Shown here: one piece after another, positions 1 to 7,157 of the stretch
How positions within the stretch are numbered: position 1 is the stretch's first letter
Layout of the letters: the number at the start of each line of letters is the position of its first letter
Source: FEN-1219 sp963810755
GTDB taxonomy: Bacteria > Pseudomonadota > Gammaproteobacteria > Steroidobacterales > Rariloculaceae
Assembly (NCBI GenBank): GCA_963810755.1
Contig: CAWEOP010000003.1
Location: forward strand, 124,001 to 188,000
Direction of reading: 5' to 3'
DNA: 64,000 nucleotides
Translations under genes and position numbers: made by a program
The notes under the pieces: model-generated
The model's database searches: none
Told to the model about the DNA's origin: nothing
Seen by the model: only the letters and a program-made list of their open reading frames with translations

Positions 1-2
1 GT

Positions 3-542
3 GAGGCCGCTGCGTTACCGCAGCGCGCATGGCCCACGGACACGTTCTACGGCGCGCGCCGCGAGCTCTCGTTCGACGGCGAAGGCATCGAGCTGCGCCA
101 TCTGCCGGCCGCCCACACGGACGGCGACGTGATCGCGTACCTGCATCGCTCCGATGTGATCGCCGCGGGCGACGTGTTCAGCACGGTGAGCTACCCCGAG
201 ATCGACACGGCACGCGGCGGCACGGTGCAAGGCACGATCGACGCGCTGAACACGATCATCGAGCTCGCGATCCCGGACGTCGACCATCAAGGCGGCACGA
301 TGATCGTGCCGAGCCACGGCCGCTTGAGCGACGAATTCGACGTCGCCGAATACCGCGACATGGTGGTGATCGTGCGCGACCGCGTGCGCGAGATGATCGG
401 CCGCGGCCTCACGCGAGCACAGGTGCAGGCCGCGCGTCCAACGTTCGATTGGGACGCGCGCTACGGCGCGGAGACGGGCCCGTGGACCACGGCGATGTTC
501 GTCGCCGCGGTCTACGACAGCCTGAAGGGAGAAACACCATGA
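3..542 (+). CDS. Metallo-beta-lactamase-fold hydrolase, C-terminal part
   Basis: The reading frame is already open at the left edge, so the N-terminus is missing and only the last 179 codons are present. The visible part contains AAHTDGD (about positions 102-125), the metal-ligand motif that follows the HxHxDH site in metallo-beta-lactamase-fold hydrolases, and later VPSHGR, which fits the conserved C-terminal histidine strand. The first metal site lies outside the window. The stop codon overlaps the start of the next gene (ATGA), so the two are translationally coupled. The substrate cannot be told. The fold call is from motif recognition; coupling to a secreted protein hints at a cell-envelope role but does not prove one. 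Confidence 0.85.
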   Translation, partial: EAAALPQRAWPTDTFYGARRELSFDGEGIELRHLPAAHTDGDVIAYLHRSDVIAAGDVFSTVSYPEIDTARGGTVQGTIDALNTIIELAIPDVDHQGGTMIVPSHGRLSDEFDVAEYRDMVVIVRDRVREMIGRGLTRAQVQAARPTFDWDARYGAETGPWTTAMFVAAVYDSLKGETP

Positions 543-1540
543 GGCGCGCGACGAGGCTGGCCCTCGCAGCGGTCATAGCGCTGTCGGGCGCAGGCTCCGC
601 GCTCGCGCAAGTGTCGGAGCAGCGCGCGCGGACGCAGCCGCCCGCACCCGGCGCGGCAAACGTAACGGCGCCCGCACGCAACGCGCGTCCCGCGCCGGCA
701 GTGCCGCCGACCGCGCGCGCCGGCGCGCCGGTCGACCTCACGGGCTACTGGGTCACGGTCGTGAGCGAGGACTGGGCGTGGCGCATGCGGACGCCGCCGA
801 AGGGCGACTACGCGAGCGTGCCGCTGAACGCCGAAGGCACGCGCGTCGCGAACACGTGGACCGAGGCGCAGAGCGGCTCCTGCCTCGCGTTCGGCGCCGC
901 GGCGCTGATGCGCACGCCGACGCGCGTGCACATCACCTGGGCCGACGATCAGACACTGAAGCTCGAGACGGACAACGGCCTGCAGACGCGCTTGCTGCGC
1001 TTCGAGCCGCCAGGCGGCGCCGCGGCACGCAGCGCGACCGCCGCGGCGGCGGGCGCAGCTCTCGCGGCGGCGGCCGCCGGCGCGAACCAGCCCGCCGCGG
1101 GCGCAAGCTCGGCCGCGGCGGGCGCCGCGCAACCGGCGCCGCGCGCGAGCGCATGGATGGCGGCGGCACCGACGCCGGGCGCAACGCACTCGCTGCAGGG
1201 CGAATCGCACGCTGCTTGGGAGATCGCGCAGCTCGTGCGCGGTAGCGGCGCCGACGGCGGCGTCGTCGACACGCGCCTCGACGAAGCGCGCTGGGCATCG
1301 CTGAAGGTCACGACGACGAGCTTGAGCGCGGGCTGGCTCCGCTCGAACGGCGTCCCTTACAGCGCCGACGCGGTCGTCACCGAGTACTACGACATCTTCG
1401 CCGAAGGCGACGACCTGTGGTTCACCGTGACGACGAGCGTCGACGACCCCGCCTATCTCAACGAGCCGTTCGTCACGAGCTCCAACTTCAAGCGCGAGCC
1501 GAACGGCTCGAAGTGGAAGCCGACGCCCTGCAAGAGTTGA
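539..1540 (+). CDS. Secreted two-lobed hypothetical protein with Ala-rich linker
   Basis: A 333-residue protein with a clear Sec signal peptide (residues 1-23, ending SALA). An N-terminal lobe (about 65-148, DLTGYWVTVVSEDW) and a C-terminal lobe (about 210-333, GWLRSNGVPYS and SVDDPAYLNEPF) are joined by an alanine-rich linker at 149-205. The C-terminal lobe, with a TxxDDPxYLxxPF stretch and a terminal Pro-Cys, resembles the end of the WDGDTLVV-type secreted proteins elsewhere in this window, so it is probably a distant member. The ATG overlaps the stop of the upstream hydrolase. Function is unknown. I chose this start because the signal peptide begins there; the frame is open further upstream but that stretch does not look like protein. 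Confidence 0.85.
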   Translation: MRRATRLALAAVIALSGAGSALAQVSEQRARTQPPAPGAANVTAPARNARPAPAVPPTARAGAPVDLTGYWVTVVSEDWAWRMRTPPKGDYASVPLNAEGTRVANTWTEAQSGSCLAFGAAALMRTPTRVHITWADDQTLKLETDNGLQTRLLRFEPPGGAAARSATAAAAGAALAAAAAGANQPAAGASSAAAGAAQPAPRASAWMAAAPTPGATHSLQGESHAAWEIAQLVRGSGADGGVVDTRLDEARWASLKVTTTSLSAGWLRSNGVPYSADAVVTEYYDIFAEGDDLWFTVTTSVDDPAYLNEPFVTSSNFKREPNGSKWKPTPCKS

Positions 1541-1647
1541 CGCGCGGCGGACGGGCGGCGGGCGCGGCGGGCGGCGGCGCGGGCGGGCGGACGGGCGGGC
1601 GGCGGCGGGCGGGCGGGCGGGCGGCGGCGGGCGGGCGCCGGGCGGCG
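1541..1647. repeat. GC-only low-complexity tract (GGGC/GGC repeats)
   Basis: About 105 bases made almost entirely of GGC, GGGC and GGGCGG units, with several runs of GGGCGGGCGGGC. There is no convincing coding content. It lies just after the stop of the secreted protein and before the end of the convergent MarR-like gene. The G-runs on the plus strand could form G-quadruplexes, and this is also the sort of sequence where assemblies go wrong. Confidence 0.7.
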
Positions 1648-1718
1648 TTTGCTACCGGCGTGCGCAGGCGCCCGCGTACGGCGGGACGCGGATCCTGCTA
1701 ACGGCTCGCGGTTGCCTG

Positions 1719-2231
1719 CTAACGGCGCACCTCACGCCGCTCGCGTTCGTCGCGGGCCAAACGCTCGCGGATGACACGCAGAACACGCGTGGCCGTCAAC
1801 ATCGGCTCCAGGTTCAATCCAAGCAAGAGTTTGTCGGCCCAAACGCGTTCATCTCGCGTCGCCCGTGCGAGCTCCGCCCGCGTACGCGGCGTGAGGAGTA
1901 TCTGGACGATTCGATCGTCGTCGGAATTCGGAACAAGCTCGATCGCTCCGGCGAGCTGCGCCTTGTGCGCGAGCCTCTGGGCGCGCTGACGCGACACGCG
2001 GATGAGTCTCGCGACGTCCGATATCGAGCAGCAGTAGTTCGCGCGCTGGACGGCACGGAGAAACCTCCATAGCGGGTCCGTGCGAACAATCGGTACGCCG
2101 TCGGGCGTGGTCGCTTCGCTGATGCGTTTTCCGGCGCCGAGGATCTCGTCGATCAGCTCGGCTTGAGCGAGCTGCCAACGTTGCGCACGGCGGCGCTCGA
2201 TGGTGTTGCGGGTGAAAGAGTCGCTGTCCAT
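1719..2231 (-). CDS. MarR-like winged-helix DNA-binding protein
   Basis: A 170-residue cytoplasmic protein. Residues about 60-125 read as a winged helix: a helix pair (AVQRANYCCSISDVARLIRVS), a recognition-helix-like stretch (SRQRAQRLAHKAQLAGAIEL) and a wing (PNSDDDRIVQILLTP), the order seen in MarR-type regulators. The C-terminus is very basic. The start at 2231 has no strong ribosome-binding site. Upstream lies a long non-coding region rich in inverted repeats that may hold its own operators. The regulated genes are unknown. The HTH call is by pattern, not by a specific family match. Confidence 0.8.
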   Translation of the reverse strand: MDSDSFTRNTIERRRAQRWQLAQAELIDEILGAGKRISEATTPDGVPIVRTDPLWRFLRAVQRANYCCSISDVARLIRVSRQRAQRLAHKAQLAGAIELVPNSDDDRIVQILLTPRTRAELARATRDERVWADKLLLGLNLEPMLTATRVLRVIRERLARDERERREVRR

Positions 2232-2348
2232 CTGTCGGTACCAAGCCGCAACGCAACGACGCCGAATGTCGAACGAGCGTGTGCGCAGTGTGCCCGCACC
2301 CGACTGTCAACCGCAGCGACAAAACTCGGTAGATCGTCCGCAAAGTGT

Positions 2349-2369
2349 TGACGATCTCCGAGATTGTCA
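2349..2369. promoter_or_regulatory. Operator-like inverted repeat upstream of the MarR-like gene
   Basis: TGACGATCT, 3 bases, then AGATTGTCA: 9-base arms with one mismatch. Size and symmetry suit a dimeric winged-helix regulator. It lies about 120 bases upstream of the MarR-like start codon. Binding by that protein is an inference. Confidence 0.4.
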
Positions 2370-2416
2370 CCCTTCGGCGGACGGTCGGTTCGTGACTGTC
2401 GCCGGAGGTGACAATC
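2362..2416. repeat. Long inverted repeat / hairpin
   Basis: GATTGTCACC (2362-2371) is perfectly complementary to GGTGACAATC (2407-2416). The pairing continues inward through a CGGCG/CGCCG pair with a one-base bulge, giving arms of about 17 bases around a 20-base loop. Its left arm shares bases with the inverted repeat at 2349-2369, so the two structures would compete. Confidence 0.6.
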
Positions 2417-2578
2417 GCCGTGGGACCCCTGCGCGAAGGGTGGTCCCGCGCAGACATCACCCCGTGACCCGATCGCGAACTCTTTCGTCACGGTTTGCGT
2501 AGCGCGATCGCGGTCTCTCCCGTCACGGTATTCGTGAGCCGCTGCGTCGCGATCAATCCGATTGGGTTGATGAACCGG

Positions 2579-2638
2579 GGGGTTCGAGCGGCGCGTTTCG
2601 AGCCGGGCGGTTCGAGCTCGGCGGTTCGAGCGGGGTGC
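2579..2638. repeat. Four tandem TTCGAGC units with 14-base period
   Basis: TTCGAGC occurs at 2583, 2597, 2611 and 2625, exactly 14 bases apart, within a GC-rich context. The spacing is not a whole number of helical turns. No function is evident. The tract ends about 40 bases before the stop of the ribonuclease HII gene. Confidence 0.7.
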
Positions 2639-2678
2639 TCCACGGCGCGGTAGCGCTTCCGAAGCCGCGTGCGCCGCG

Positions 2679-3626
2679 CTACAGCGCCTTCCAGCGCCGC
2701 GACAACACCAGCCGGAGCTTGCGCTGCTCGTGCTCCGCAAGCGATTCGGTGCACGTCGCGAGCTCCGCGTCGAGCGCGTCGAGGTCCGCGTGCGCCGCGG
2801 CGGCGTCGAGTCGTCCCTTGAGCGAATAGAACAGCGCCGAATACTCCCCACAGAGCTCGCGGATGTAGGTGAACGACTTGCGGTGGATCGCGCAGGGTCC
2901 GTGCGTGCGGATCGCGTCCTGGTGCTCGGGTGTGCTGTAGCCCTTGTGGCGGTCGAATCCGTAGGCCGGATAGCTGCGCGCGAGCTCGTCCATCAGACGG
3001 TCGCGATGCGTCTTCGCGACGATCGACGCGGCCGCGATCGAAAAATTGATGCCATCGCCCTTGTTGAAGCAGTTCTGCGGGACCTCGACGCCCGGGATGC
3101 TGCGAGCGTCCACGAGCACGTGCTGCGGGCGCACCGGCAACGCCTCGACCGCGCGGCGCATCGCAAGCAGCCCCGCGTGATAGATGTTGACGGTGTCGAT
3201 CTCCTCTACTTCAGCGCGGCCGATGCCGATGCCGGCGGCCGACTCGCGAATCCGTCGCTCGGCGTCCGTGCGCTGCTCGAGATCGAGGCGTTTCGAATCG
3301 TCGATACCCGGCAGCTCCGTGTGCGGCGGGAAGATGACGGCGGCGGCGATCACGGGTCCCGCGAGCGGGCCCATGCCGACTTCGTCGACGCCCGCGATGT
3401 GTTCAACGCCCGCGCGCCACAAGACGCGCTCGAAGTTCAGCATCGCGTCGAGCCGCGTGCGCTCGGCGAGCTCGCGCTCGTAGCGTTTTTTGAGGCTCTC
3501 GTAGAGCTGGCGCACGCCGTGCCGCGGGTCGCGCTTGAGCTTGCTGAGCGCTTGCGGCGTGACGGGCTCGTCGGCGCGCGCGTAGCGCCCACGGATCTCT
3601 TCGATCGACAGGCGGGCCAGCTTCAA
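2679..3626 (-). CDS. rnhB: Ribonuclease HII with N-terminal extension
   Basis: Cleaves RNA in RNA-DNA hybrids, including single ribonucleotides in DNA. The 315-residue protein has about 70 extra N-terminal residues (helical, charged) before the catalytic domain. Active-site motifs are present: DEVGMG (residues 81-86), DDSK, LVDA and NKGD...SIAAASIVAK. In the usual GRG motif, which recognises the junction ribose, the arginine is methionine (GMG). A C-terminal charged helix follows the domain. I chose a TTG start at 3626 because GGAGGAG stands a few bases upstream; the frame stays open further upstream but belongs there to another gene. Confidence 0.93.
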   Translation of the reverse strand: MKLARLSIEEIRGRYARADEPVTPQALSKLKRDPRHGVRQLYESLKKRYERELAERTRLDAMLNFERVLWRAGVEHIAGVDEVGMGPLAGPVIAAAVIFPPHTELPGIDDSKRLDLEQRTDAERRIRESAAGIGIGRAEVEEIDTVNIYHAGLLAMRRAVEALPVRPQHVLVDARSIPGVEVPQNCFNKGDGINFSIAAASIVAKTHRDRLMDELARSYPAYGFDRHKGYSTPEHQDAIRTHGPCAIHRKSFTYIRELCGEYSALFYSLKGRLDAAAAHADLDALDAELATCTESLAEHEQRKLRLVLSRRWKAL

Positions 3627-3639
3627 GCGCTCTCCTCCA

Positions 3640-4506
3640 TCACGCCCGAAACTTAACCAACGCAGCCGCCCGCGACAAGCGCCGCCCCGACGCCGGCGCC
3701 GCCGCGCTCCGATCTGGCGCGTTCGCGTTCGGCGTACTCGGCGCCCCTGTCGCGGCTGCGACGTCGCGCCCGCCGCCGCCAGCGATCCAGCGATGACGAC
3801 GGGCGCCGTGAACGTCGCTGCGTCCGTCACGGTCACCTTGGATTCGAGCTGCGAGCCGTCGGCGCTCGGCGTGTACCGCTCGAGCACGCTCACGGCGGCG
3901 CTTTGTGGCGTGCCGGCGAGATCGAAGTACGGATACGCGATGTAGGTCGTGAAGATCGCGAGCGTCTCGCCTTCCCACCGGCCGAACGAGACACCGAACG
4001 CAGATGGCTGCTGCGTCGGCGGGCCGTTACGAGGATTCGTATAGACGGTGCGCGTCGCGTCCCACTCCGTGTAGCGGAAGCGGATGTTGTCGCCCTGCTG
4101 AGCGATCTCGACGGGGGCACGCGTGTCGAGCAGTGCTGGCATGCCCGGGGCAGCGCACGGGCGCGTATCGGCAGCGGCGGTCGCGCCGACGACCGCGGTT
4201 GCGTCCGCGGCTGGCGGTCGCGCCCACCGCCTCGTTCGCGCCAGCCGCCCCGGTCGCCCCTGCCGTGGCGGTCGCGCCGACCGCCTCGTTCGCGTGAGCC
4301 GCCTCGGTCGCCTCTACCGCCCGCGCCGCGTCAGTCGCACGCCGCGCCGCGGCCGTGAGCGGGAGGGGGTTGGGCGCCGCGCGATCGCCCGGCACCCAAG
4401 TTCCCACGATCCGAGGGTGCTGCTGCGCGCGCGCCGCGCCGCCGAGCGCAAGCGCCGCGACGGCGACTACGGCCGCGGCGCCCGCCGCCACGCGCGCGGC
4501 CGCCAT
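3640..4506 (-). pseudogene. Secreted WDGDTLVV-family protein, frameshifted
   Basis: Translation from 4506 gives a signal peptide (ending GGAARAQ), then HPRIVGTWVPGDRAAPNPLP and an Ala/Glu/Asn-rich repeat (ANEAVGAT twice). The frame then shifts near 4150 and continues as FRYTEWDATRTVYTNPRNG, GRWEGETLAIFTTYIAYPYF, SVLERYTPSADG and DAATFTAPVVIAG. This matches the W-x-G-D/E-T-L ... ERY ... T-x-P order of the secreted paralogs elsewhere in this window. A second shift near 3780 would give a natural end at 3640. Two frameshifts in repetitive GC-rich DNA could be sequence errors rather than decay. The second frame is also continuous with ribonuclease HII, but the real gene boundary is clear. Confidence 0.7.
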
Positions 4507-4518
4507 CGGCGCGCTCGC

Positions 4519-5265
4519 TCAGCGCGCCGTAGCGGGTGCCGGCGCCGCCGGTTGCGGGCGCATGTAGTAGTTGAACGCAGCGTTGTGGCCGCGCGCGTTC
4601 GCCCAGACGATCAACATCTCCTCGAGCACGTGGGCGAAGCGCAGCGGCCCGAAGTCGACGGCCTCGAGCCCCATGCCCTTGATGAGCCCCGTGATCGTCG
4701 CCTTCGCCTGCGCGTCGTCGCCCGCGATCGCGATCGTGATCGGGCCGCCCGCGGTGTCGGGGTCGGTCATCTGCCGCACGTTCAGCGTATTGAACGCCTT
4801 CACGACCTTCGCACCGGGCGCGAGCGACTGGATCAGCTCGGCGTTCGACGCCGCGTTCGCGGGCTTGTCGTAGTTCACCCAACCGTCCGGAGAGTTGCGA
4901 TTCACGCGGTTGGTCGGGTCGAGGATGATCTTGCCCGACAGGTTGCCGAGGCTCTTCACAACCTCCTCGGCGGCGCCGCCCGGCACCGCGATCACGACGA
5001 TGTCAGCGCCCGCGACGGCTTCCTTCTGCGTCGTAGCGCTCGCGCCGTGCCCCGTCTTCGCGACGAGGTCCTTCACGTCCTGGCGCGTCGGCTCGCGCGA
5101 GCCGTACACGATCGTGTGTCCTTGCGCGGCGAACTCGGGCCCGAGGGCCTCGCCGACGTTGCCGGTGCCGATCACCGCGATTTTCGCGGCGAGCGCGGGG
5201 GCCTGGATCGACGTGAGCGCCGCGGCCGCGAGCACGCCAGCAATGAGACCTGAATTGATACGCAT
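4519..5265 (-). CDS. Exported NAD(P)-binding oxidoreductase (F420:NADP reductase-like)
   Basis: A 248-residue protein. Residues 1-27 form a signal peptide ending APALAA; directly after it comes a Rossmann motif, KIAVIGTGNVGEALG, followed by VYGSREPT, where an arginine suits NADP binding. Further motifs (DIVVIAVPGG, ILDPTNRVN, KAFNTLNV, AGDDAQAK) follow the order of the F420-dependent NADP reductase / NADP oxidoreductase family. Family members are normally cytoplasmic, so the signal peptide is unusual. The start at 5265 is supported by AGGGG about 9 bases upstream. The electron partner is unknown. Confidence 0.88.
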   Translation of the reverse strand: MRINSGLIAGVLAAAALTSIQAPALAAKIAVIGTGNVGEALGPEFAAQGHTIVYGSREPTRQDVKDLVAKTGHGASATTQKEAVAGADIVVIAVPGGAAEEVVKSLGNLSGKIILDPTNRVNRNSPDGWVNYDKPANAASNAELIQSLAPGAKVVKAFNTLNVRQMTDPDTAGGPITIAIAGDDAQAKATITGLIKGMGLEAVDFGPLRFAHVLEEMLIVWANARGHNAAFNYYMRPQPAAPAPATAR

Positions 5266-5434
5266 GATGTCGTCCCCTCTTATTGGAAGGCGATCATCAT
5301 AGGCTAGCCCCGAGCGTCGAGAACAGGCCGACAAGAGCGCCGCGAACGGTGCCGCGAGCGGTGCTGAGAACAGCGCCCCGAGCGGCGCCCCCGCCGAACC
5401 ACCCGGGCCGGCAGGACGGCGTGCGAGCGGGGGG

Positions 5435-7027
5435 TCAGAGCCCCACGATCGCGCGCGCCGCGCCCGTGAGCTCGAGGATGTGCAGCCCCGTCGACGCGCG
5501 ATCGAGCGCGTAGATGTAACCGCGGTCGTCGAGGTTGACGTTGTTGGTCTGGATCGCACGCTTGCATTCGCGTGCGCCGCCGATGTCGATGCACGACTCG
5601 ATCGTGTTCGCGGTCATCTCGGGGATGTAGCGCGCCACCTCGACCGGCACGAACGGGTTGCGGATGTCGACGACGCGCACACCGGCGTTGAAATACGCGA
5701 GCACTACGAGCTTCTTGTCGAACGCCGGGTGATACGCGTCCGCGAACGAGTGCGGGCCGAAACGGCCGCCGCGATGGCAGAAGTCGCCCGGCTCCTCGGG
5801 GACCTGGAACGTCGAGATCGCGACCGGATGCCGCTCCTCCGTGATGTCGAAGATCATCATCACGTCGCGCGGCTCCTGGCAGCGGAACGTCTCGGACTCC
5901 GACGACACGAGCAGGAGATCGCGCGTCCGCGCGTCCTTGTTGTCGGCGTAGTCCGCGACCTCGAATCCGTAGATCGGCTTCGCCGTGTGGACGCCCCAGT
6001 AGCTCGGCATGTCGACGCGCGCGATCTCCGGGTAGCGCAAATTCGCGGCCGTCGGCGGGATCGACGTCGGCGACACGAGCGGCCGGCTGAACGCCTCGCG
6101 CACGAGCGAGCTGCCGCTCTCGCCGATCAGGAACTTGTCGCGATCGACGATCTGCAGCACGCCGTCGTCGCCGCTGTTGTAGCCCAAGTACATCCGGCCG
6201 CCGACGACCGTCGGCTGGTGCAAGCCTGCAATCTGCGGCTCCGGGTACGGACCGGCCGCGTCGGGCTCATAGCCGACGAGGCCGAAGTCGCGGACGTGCT
6301 TTGGTCTCGTCGGGTCCGCGACATCGAACGTCTGCAGCACGCGTGTCACGCGCCAGCCTTGTGCCGTGCCATTGAGATACGCGATGCCGGTCTCGCAGTC
6401 CCACTGGAACTTGTGCGTCTCGCGGCCGCCGCGATCCGATTTCGGGCGCGACGACGTGCCGGTCTCGGCGATGGTCGTGACGAACGTCGGGCTGCTCGGG
6501 TCGGTGACGTCGAGGACCTCGTAGCTCAACTGGCCGTTGGTGCGGATCGCATAGACCTTCGCCGGATCCGCTCCTCGTCCATCGACGCGCGGGAGCACAC
6601 TACCGTCGCATACCTGCACGTGCTGCGTGCCGCTCGCGTCGGGCCCGGTCGGCGGCACGTGCGCGAGATACTTCGGTGCGGCCGGATCGGTGACGTCGAG
6701 GATCGAGAGTCCGTTCTTCTCTACCTTGCCGGTGAGAGGATTCGGCGCCTCGCCCGCGTGGTGACCGACGAACAGAATCCGCCGCTCGCCGTACGCGTGG
6801 ACGATCGGCTGATACGCGGAGCGCGCTTGCAAGTCGTCATGGCCGACGAGACGCATGTCGACGACGCTCGAGTACGCCGCGTCGCCGCCGGCCGCGCCGG
6901 CGGCCGGCGGATTGCCTAGCGCGCTCGCCGCCGAGCCGGGAGGAGGCGAATCGCAACCCGCCGCGATCGAAACAACAGCGAGACTAGTAGCCGCGGCGAA
7001 CGCGGCGGCCGAAATTTTCTTGGACAC
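5435..7027 (-). CDS. LVIVD-repeat beta-propeller lipoprotein
   Basis: A 530-residue secreted protein. The N-terminus is a lipoprotein signal with the lipobox SIAAGC, so it should be anchored in the outer membrane or periplasmic face. The body contains repeated blades such as GLSILDVTDPAAPKYLAHV, YEVLDVTDPSSPTFV, LQTFDVADPTRPKHV and VRVVDIRNPFVPVEV, typical of LVIVD repeats that build a beta-propeller. Conserved His and Cys residues are scattered through it. I chose the GTG at 7027 because a run of six Gs stands just upstream; an ATG at 7042 is possible. Its ligand is unknown. Confidence 0.87.
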   Translation of the reverse strand: MSKKISAAAFAAATSLAVVSIAAGCDSPPPGSAASALGNPPAAGAAGGDAAYSSVVDMRLVGHDDLQARSAYQPIVHAYGERRILFVGHHAGEAPNPLTGKVEKNGLSILDVTDPAAPKYLAHVPPTGPDASGTQHVQVCDGSVLPRVDGRGADPAKVYAIRTNGQLSYEVLDVTDPSSPTFVTTIAETGTSSRPKSDRGGRETHKFQWDCETGIAYLNGTAQGWRVTRVLQTFDVADPTRPKHVRDFGLVGYEPDAAGPYPEPQIAGLHQPTVVGGRMYLGYNSGDDGVLQIVDRDKFLIGESGSSLVREAFSRPLVSPTSIPPTAANLRYPEIARVDMPSYWGVHTAKPIYGFEVADYADNKDARTRDLLLVSSESETFRCQEPRDVMMIFDITEERHPVAISTFQVPEEPGDFCHRGGRFGPHSFADAYHPAFDKKLVVLAYFNAGVRVVDIRNPFVPVEVARYIPEMTANTIESCIDIGGARECKRAIQTNNVNLDDRGYIYALDRASTGLHILELTGAARAIVGL

Positions 7028-7118
7028 GAGCACCCCCCACATGTGCCGCGCGTCATTCACGCGCTTCGCGAATGCTAGGACCGATTCGAGCCGTTCGCTA
7101 CCCTTGTGATGCGGCGAC

Positions 7119-7147
7119 TTGCACGGTCGCGCCGCTGCACGTATTAC
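7119..7147 (+). promoter_or_regulatory. Sigma70-type promoter for the ATP-grasp gene
   Basis: TTGCAC (7119-7124), a 17-base spacer and TATTAC (7142-7147), about 80 bases before the start codon at 7230. It lies in the divergent gap between this gene and the propeller lipoprotein gene. Confidence 0.5.
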
Positions 7148-7157
7148 TATCCGTGCG

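Larger units (their letters stand above)
2232..2678. other. 447-base intergenic region with several repeat structures
   Basis: I see no convincing gene here. It separates the MarR-like gene from the end of the ribonuclease HII gene. It contains a near-perfect inverted repeat (2349-2369), an overlapping long hairpin (2362-2416), two direct copies of CGTCACGGT (2486 and 2521) and four copies of TTCGAGC at an exact 14-base period (2583-2631). These are listed separately where they are strongest. Confidence 0.7.

Noticed and set aside
2679..4142. A 487-codon frame that would fuse a secreted domain to ribonuclease HII
   Set aside because: The join crosses a very basic nonsense stretch. A TTG with GGAGGAG just upstream starts ribonuclease HII at 3626, and the front part belongs to a separate, frameshifted secreted protein.
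5480..6919. A 479-codon plus-strand frame opposite the propeller lipoprotein
   Set aside because: It is very rich in Arg, Asp, Ala and Val without any domain, the typical shadow of a gene on the other strand in GC-rich DNA.
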